Below are positions 61,989-64,000 of a stretch of 64,000 nucleotides of DNA, in pieces. The notes under the pieces were generated by a model. The model worked only from the letters and a program-made list of their open reading frames with translations, searched no databases and was not told where the DNA came from. Positions within the stretch are counted from its first letter, which is position 1, and the number at the start of each line of letters is the position of its first letter. The position numbers and the translations under genes are program-made. Source of the stretch: Adineta steineri. Its lineage: Eukaryota > Rotifera > Eurotatoria > Adinetida > Adinetidae. The DNA is taken from positions 1 through 64,000 of the forward strand of contig CAJNOI010000165.1 of NCBI GenBank assembly GCA_905250115.1. Reading direction: 5' to 3'.

Positions 61989-64000
61989 TTTAATATTTTT
62001 GTTAAAATCTGTTTTTTTTTGTATAAAATAAATAATTATCTCTTAACAAATCTCTTTTGATTTCTTTCTTTATAAACTGAATGATGATATTAAGATCAAT
62101 AATGACCCAACAAATACACAAATTCCTAATCTATATGAACTATTAGAACCCTAATAGGTATATATTGATAACTTGGACACTATGTACCGAAGTTAACAGT
62201 TGTTGAAAGATACCTTTTTTAGAAAAATTTATTAAATAAAAATAGTACTGACATCAAAAGAAATCTATAAATTGATGAAAGGTGGTTTTTGTTCGTTAGA
62301 AGAAGCAAGTACTTAATAAACCTCTATAAATAATATATGTGAACTAAAGTGGAATCTATTTAAAATATGAGAGACAATCCAGTAACATAAATAGATTGTA
62401 TTCAATTATCAACTAATAAACTTAAAAAAAGATTAGTTATTGTTTCCTATCTTTTATTATGTTTGGTATTAGAAAATGATAAATTTTTTCATTTGGATGA
62501 TAGAATACACTGTACATTATTCAATGAAATAAAATCTATTCGTTTGAATCAATAATAGCAATTACTGGAAAATCCATAGATTTTCTTTTGACAATATTTC
62601 TTATATTATTACTCTATGCTTTGTCAGCAAAATAATATAATCAATCATTGACAAATGGATATATTGTCATTTTGTATTTCATGATGTTTTTCAGAGATCA
62701 TTGGATGAAAATACGGTATCTGAACCACGTAAAAGGATAAATAACTCATTTCCAATAATATTTATATCTGTATAAGATTGCCTAAAATATAGAAACAAAG
62801 CAGTTCAATTGGTTTTTATTAATGAGATGGATCAAACTTTGATATAGTATACTTACAACGATAGTATAATATGAATTTTTCTGTATATCTTTTAGTTTGT
62901 TTTCATACTATTAATCATATTGAATAGAAAGCATTTGTAGCCTGATCGATAACAATATTATAAAGAGAATACATTAGTTGTACGAGAATGAATGAAGAGA
63001 TCGGTATGTGTTTACATATATAGAATGCCTAGTTAGTTGATGATGCAAAACAACGGACAATTATTGTTTTTGCTAGACGATAGATTATCGTTTGATGGCC
63101 TATTCTTTTCTTAATACTCGTCATACTTAAATACATTAAAATATCATTAATAAATACGAATAATAATTAAAAAATAAAATAAAACGTTTTTCTTGTAGTT
63201 CAAAGCAGTTGTAGATCATACATAATATATTAGTAATATTTCAATGGATATCATCACTATGATAATTACTAATATATATCAGACATATTTAGGTATACAA
63301 AAAAAATAAACAATATATACTGATGTACATATGTATATAGATAACCATGCCTATTCTGTATTAGTTTATTTATGATGTTCAAGGACAATTAGAAATATTT
63401 TTATGTTTGTCTGTATTATTATTGTTACAAATTAAGTTGTAATTACATATATAAAATGGATATTTTGTAATTTATACTAGTGTTATGGATGATCTTGAGT
63501 TGCAATAACCAAACAATCGTTTAATTAGTTTTTTTCATCCTCTCGAGGCTATTTGATTTTTTGATAAAAAATAATTGTAGTAGATCCATTTTTCATATAT
63601 ATATTTACCTTTCAACAAATGCATTGGTTGACCTTTTTCGTATCTTCTGCTCGTCGTTTTTCTTTTTTTTCTTCTTTACATCATTACATAGACAATAATC
63701 CTCTTTCACATCAAATTGAGTAATCACTCATGTTTATCTTCTTCTTCTTTCTTATATATATATTGTGCAATAAGAACGAATTAACGAAATGAAATCTCAA
63801 CCTTTTCTTTTTGACGTTCTTTTCTTTCGTGTGTATAAAAATAATTAAAAACTTCATGATGACTAGTAGAATCATACGAATATTTTAGGCAATGATATTG
63901 TTATCTCTCAGTCTCATGCTAAAAGTTTCGTGAAAATCTTATTTGATCTTTACTATGCCATTTGAAAAGTCGAAATTTAGTTTGAATATATTTTTTATAT
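61989..64000. other. Intergenic to the window end, no supported gene
   Basis: About 2 kb of A+T-rich DNA with frequent stops in all frames, poly-T tracts and short TA runs. No coding exon, tRNA or transposon end could be supported. Confidence 0.45.

Noticed and set aside
1-64000. CRISPR arrays, tRNA and rRNA genes
   Set aside because: No regularly spaced direct repeats, T-loop/A-box/B-box patterns or rRNA-like segments were seen on either strand by eye.

Overview
The window is a strongly A+T-rich eukaryotic nuclear scaffold. It has compact multi-exon genes with introns mostly of 45-70 bp, animal-type proteins (SNX3, DNAJB12, a PEA3-type ETS factor, a WDR62/MAPKBP1-type WD40 scaffold, COMMD6, HIGD2), and a lineage-style NHL/7TM receptor. 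It also carries interstitial TGTGGG-like G-rich tracts. TGTGGG is the telomeric repeat reported for bdelloid rotifers, so I infer a bdelloid (Rotaria/Adineta-like) genome. That is an inference from gene content, intron size and repeats; no species was determined. There is one assembly gap (100 N, 15240-15339).

Layout. 0.9-2.2 kb (-): a four-exon DUF4419 gene whose third exon carries an apparent 1-nt frameshift. 2.7-4.0 kb: three tandem ~350-490 bp units, the first two ending in G-rich telomere-like hairpins. 4.3-13.4 kb (+): the most unusual locus, a predicted 1354-aa receptor assembled from symmetric phase-1 exons: signal peptide, two tandem NHL beta-propeller exons, three PPC-like beta-sandwich exons and a 7TM GPCR exon. 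The two NHL exons share a 183-bp tract of complete nucleotide identity inside more diverged flanks. 14.5 kb: an F-box first exon cut off before the gap. 15.3-16.4 kb: 3' end of a Gln-rich protein. 16.7-17.9 kb: HIGD2-type protein with a 12-nt microexon. 18.5-21.3 kb (-): GRAM-domain membrane protein.

21.3-25.7 kb is gene-poor and holds two MITE-like elements, one with a perfect 8-bp target-site duplication. Then follow COMMD6-like (+), DNAJB12-like (-), a Ser/Thr-rich unknown (+), and the ETS gene (-, tail to tail with the unknown). 32-38.9 kb is mostly gene-poor, with a small coding remnant abutting a telomere-like hairpin. 38.9-43.5 kb: a 16-exon NT5DC2/3-like 5'-nucleotidase, a beta-PGM-like HAD hydrolase, and a convergent KY/hillarin-like Ig-fold protein. 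46-51.7 kb: a two-Ig-domain, possibly GPI-anchored protein, SNX3, a CFAP97D1-like protein, and a WrbA-type quinone oxidoreductase (-). 53.5-60.2 kb: a 24-exon WDR62/MAPKBP1 homologue, then a small PPPY-motif membrane protein at 61.7 kb. The last 2 kb show no gene.

The genes are mostly unrelated housekeeping and signalling functions rather than one pathway. Exon structures were built by hand from GT/AG sites and phase continuity. Each multi-exon model except the frameshifted DUF4419 gene and the weak 36.6-kb remnant closes in frame to its stop codon, but none is backed by transcript evidence here.
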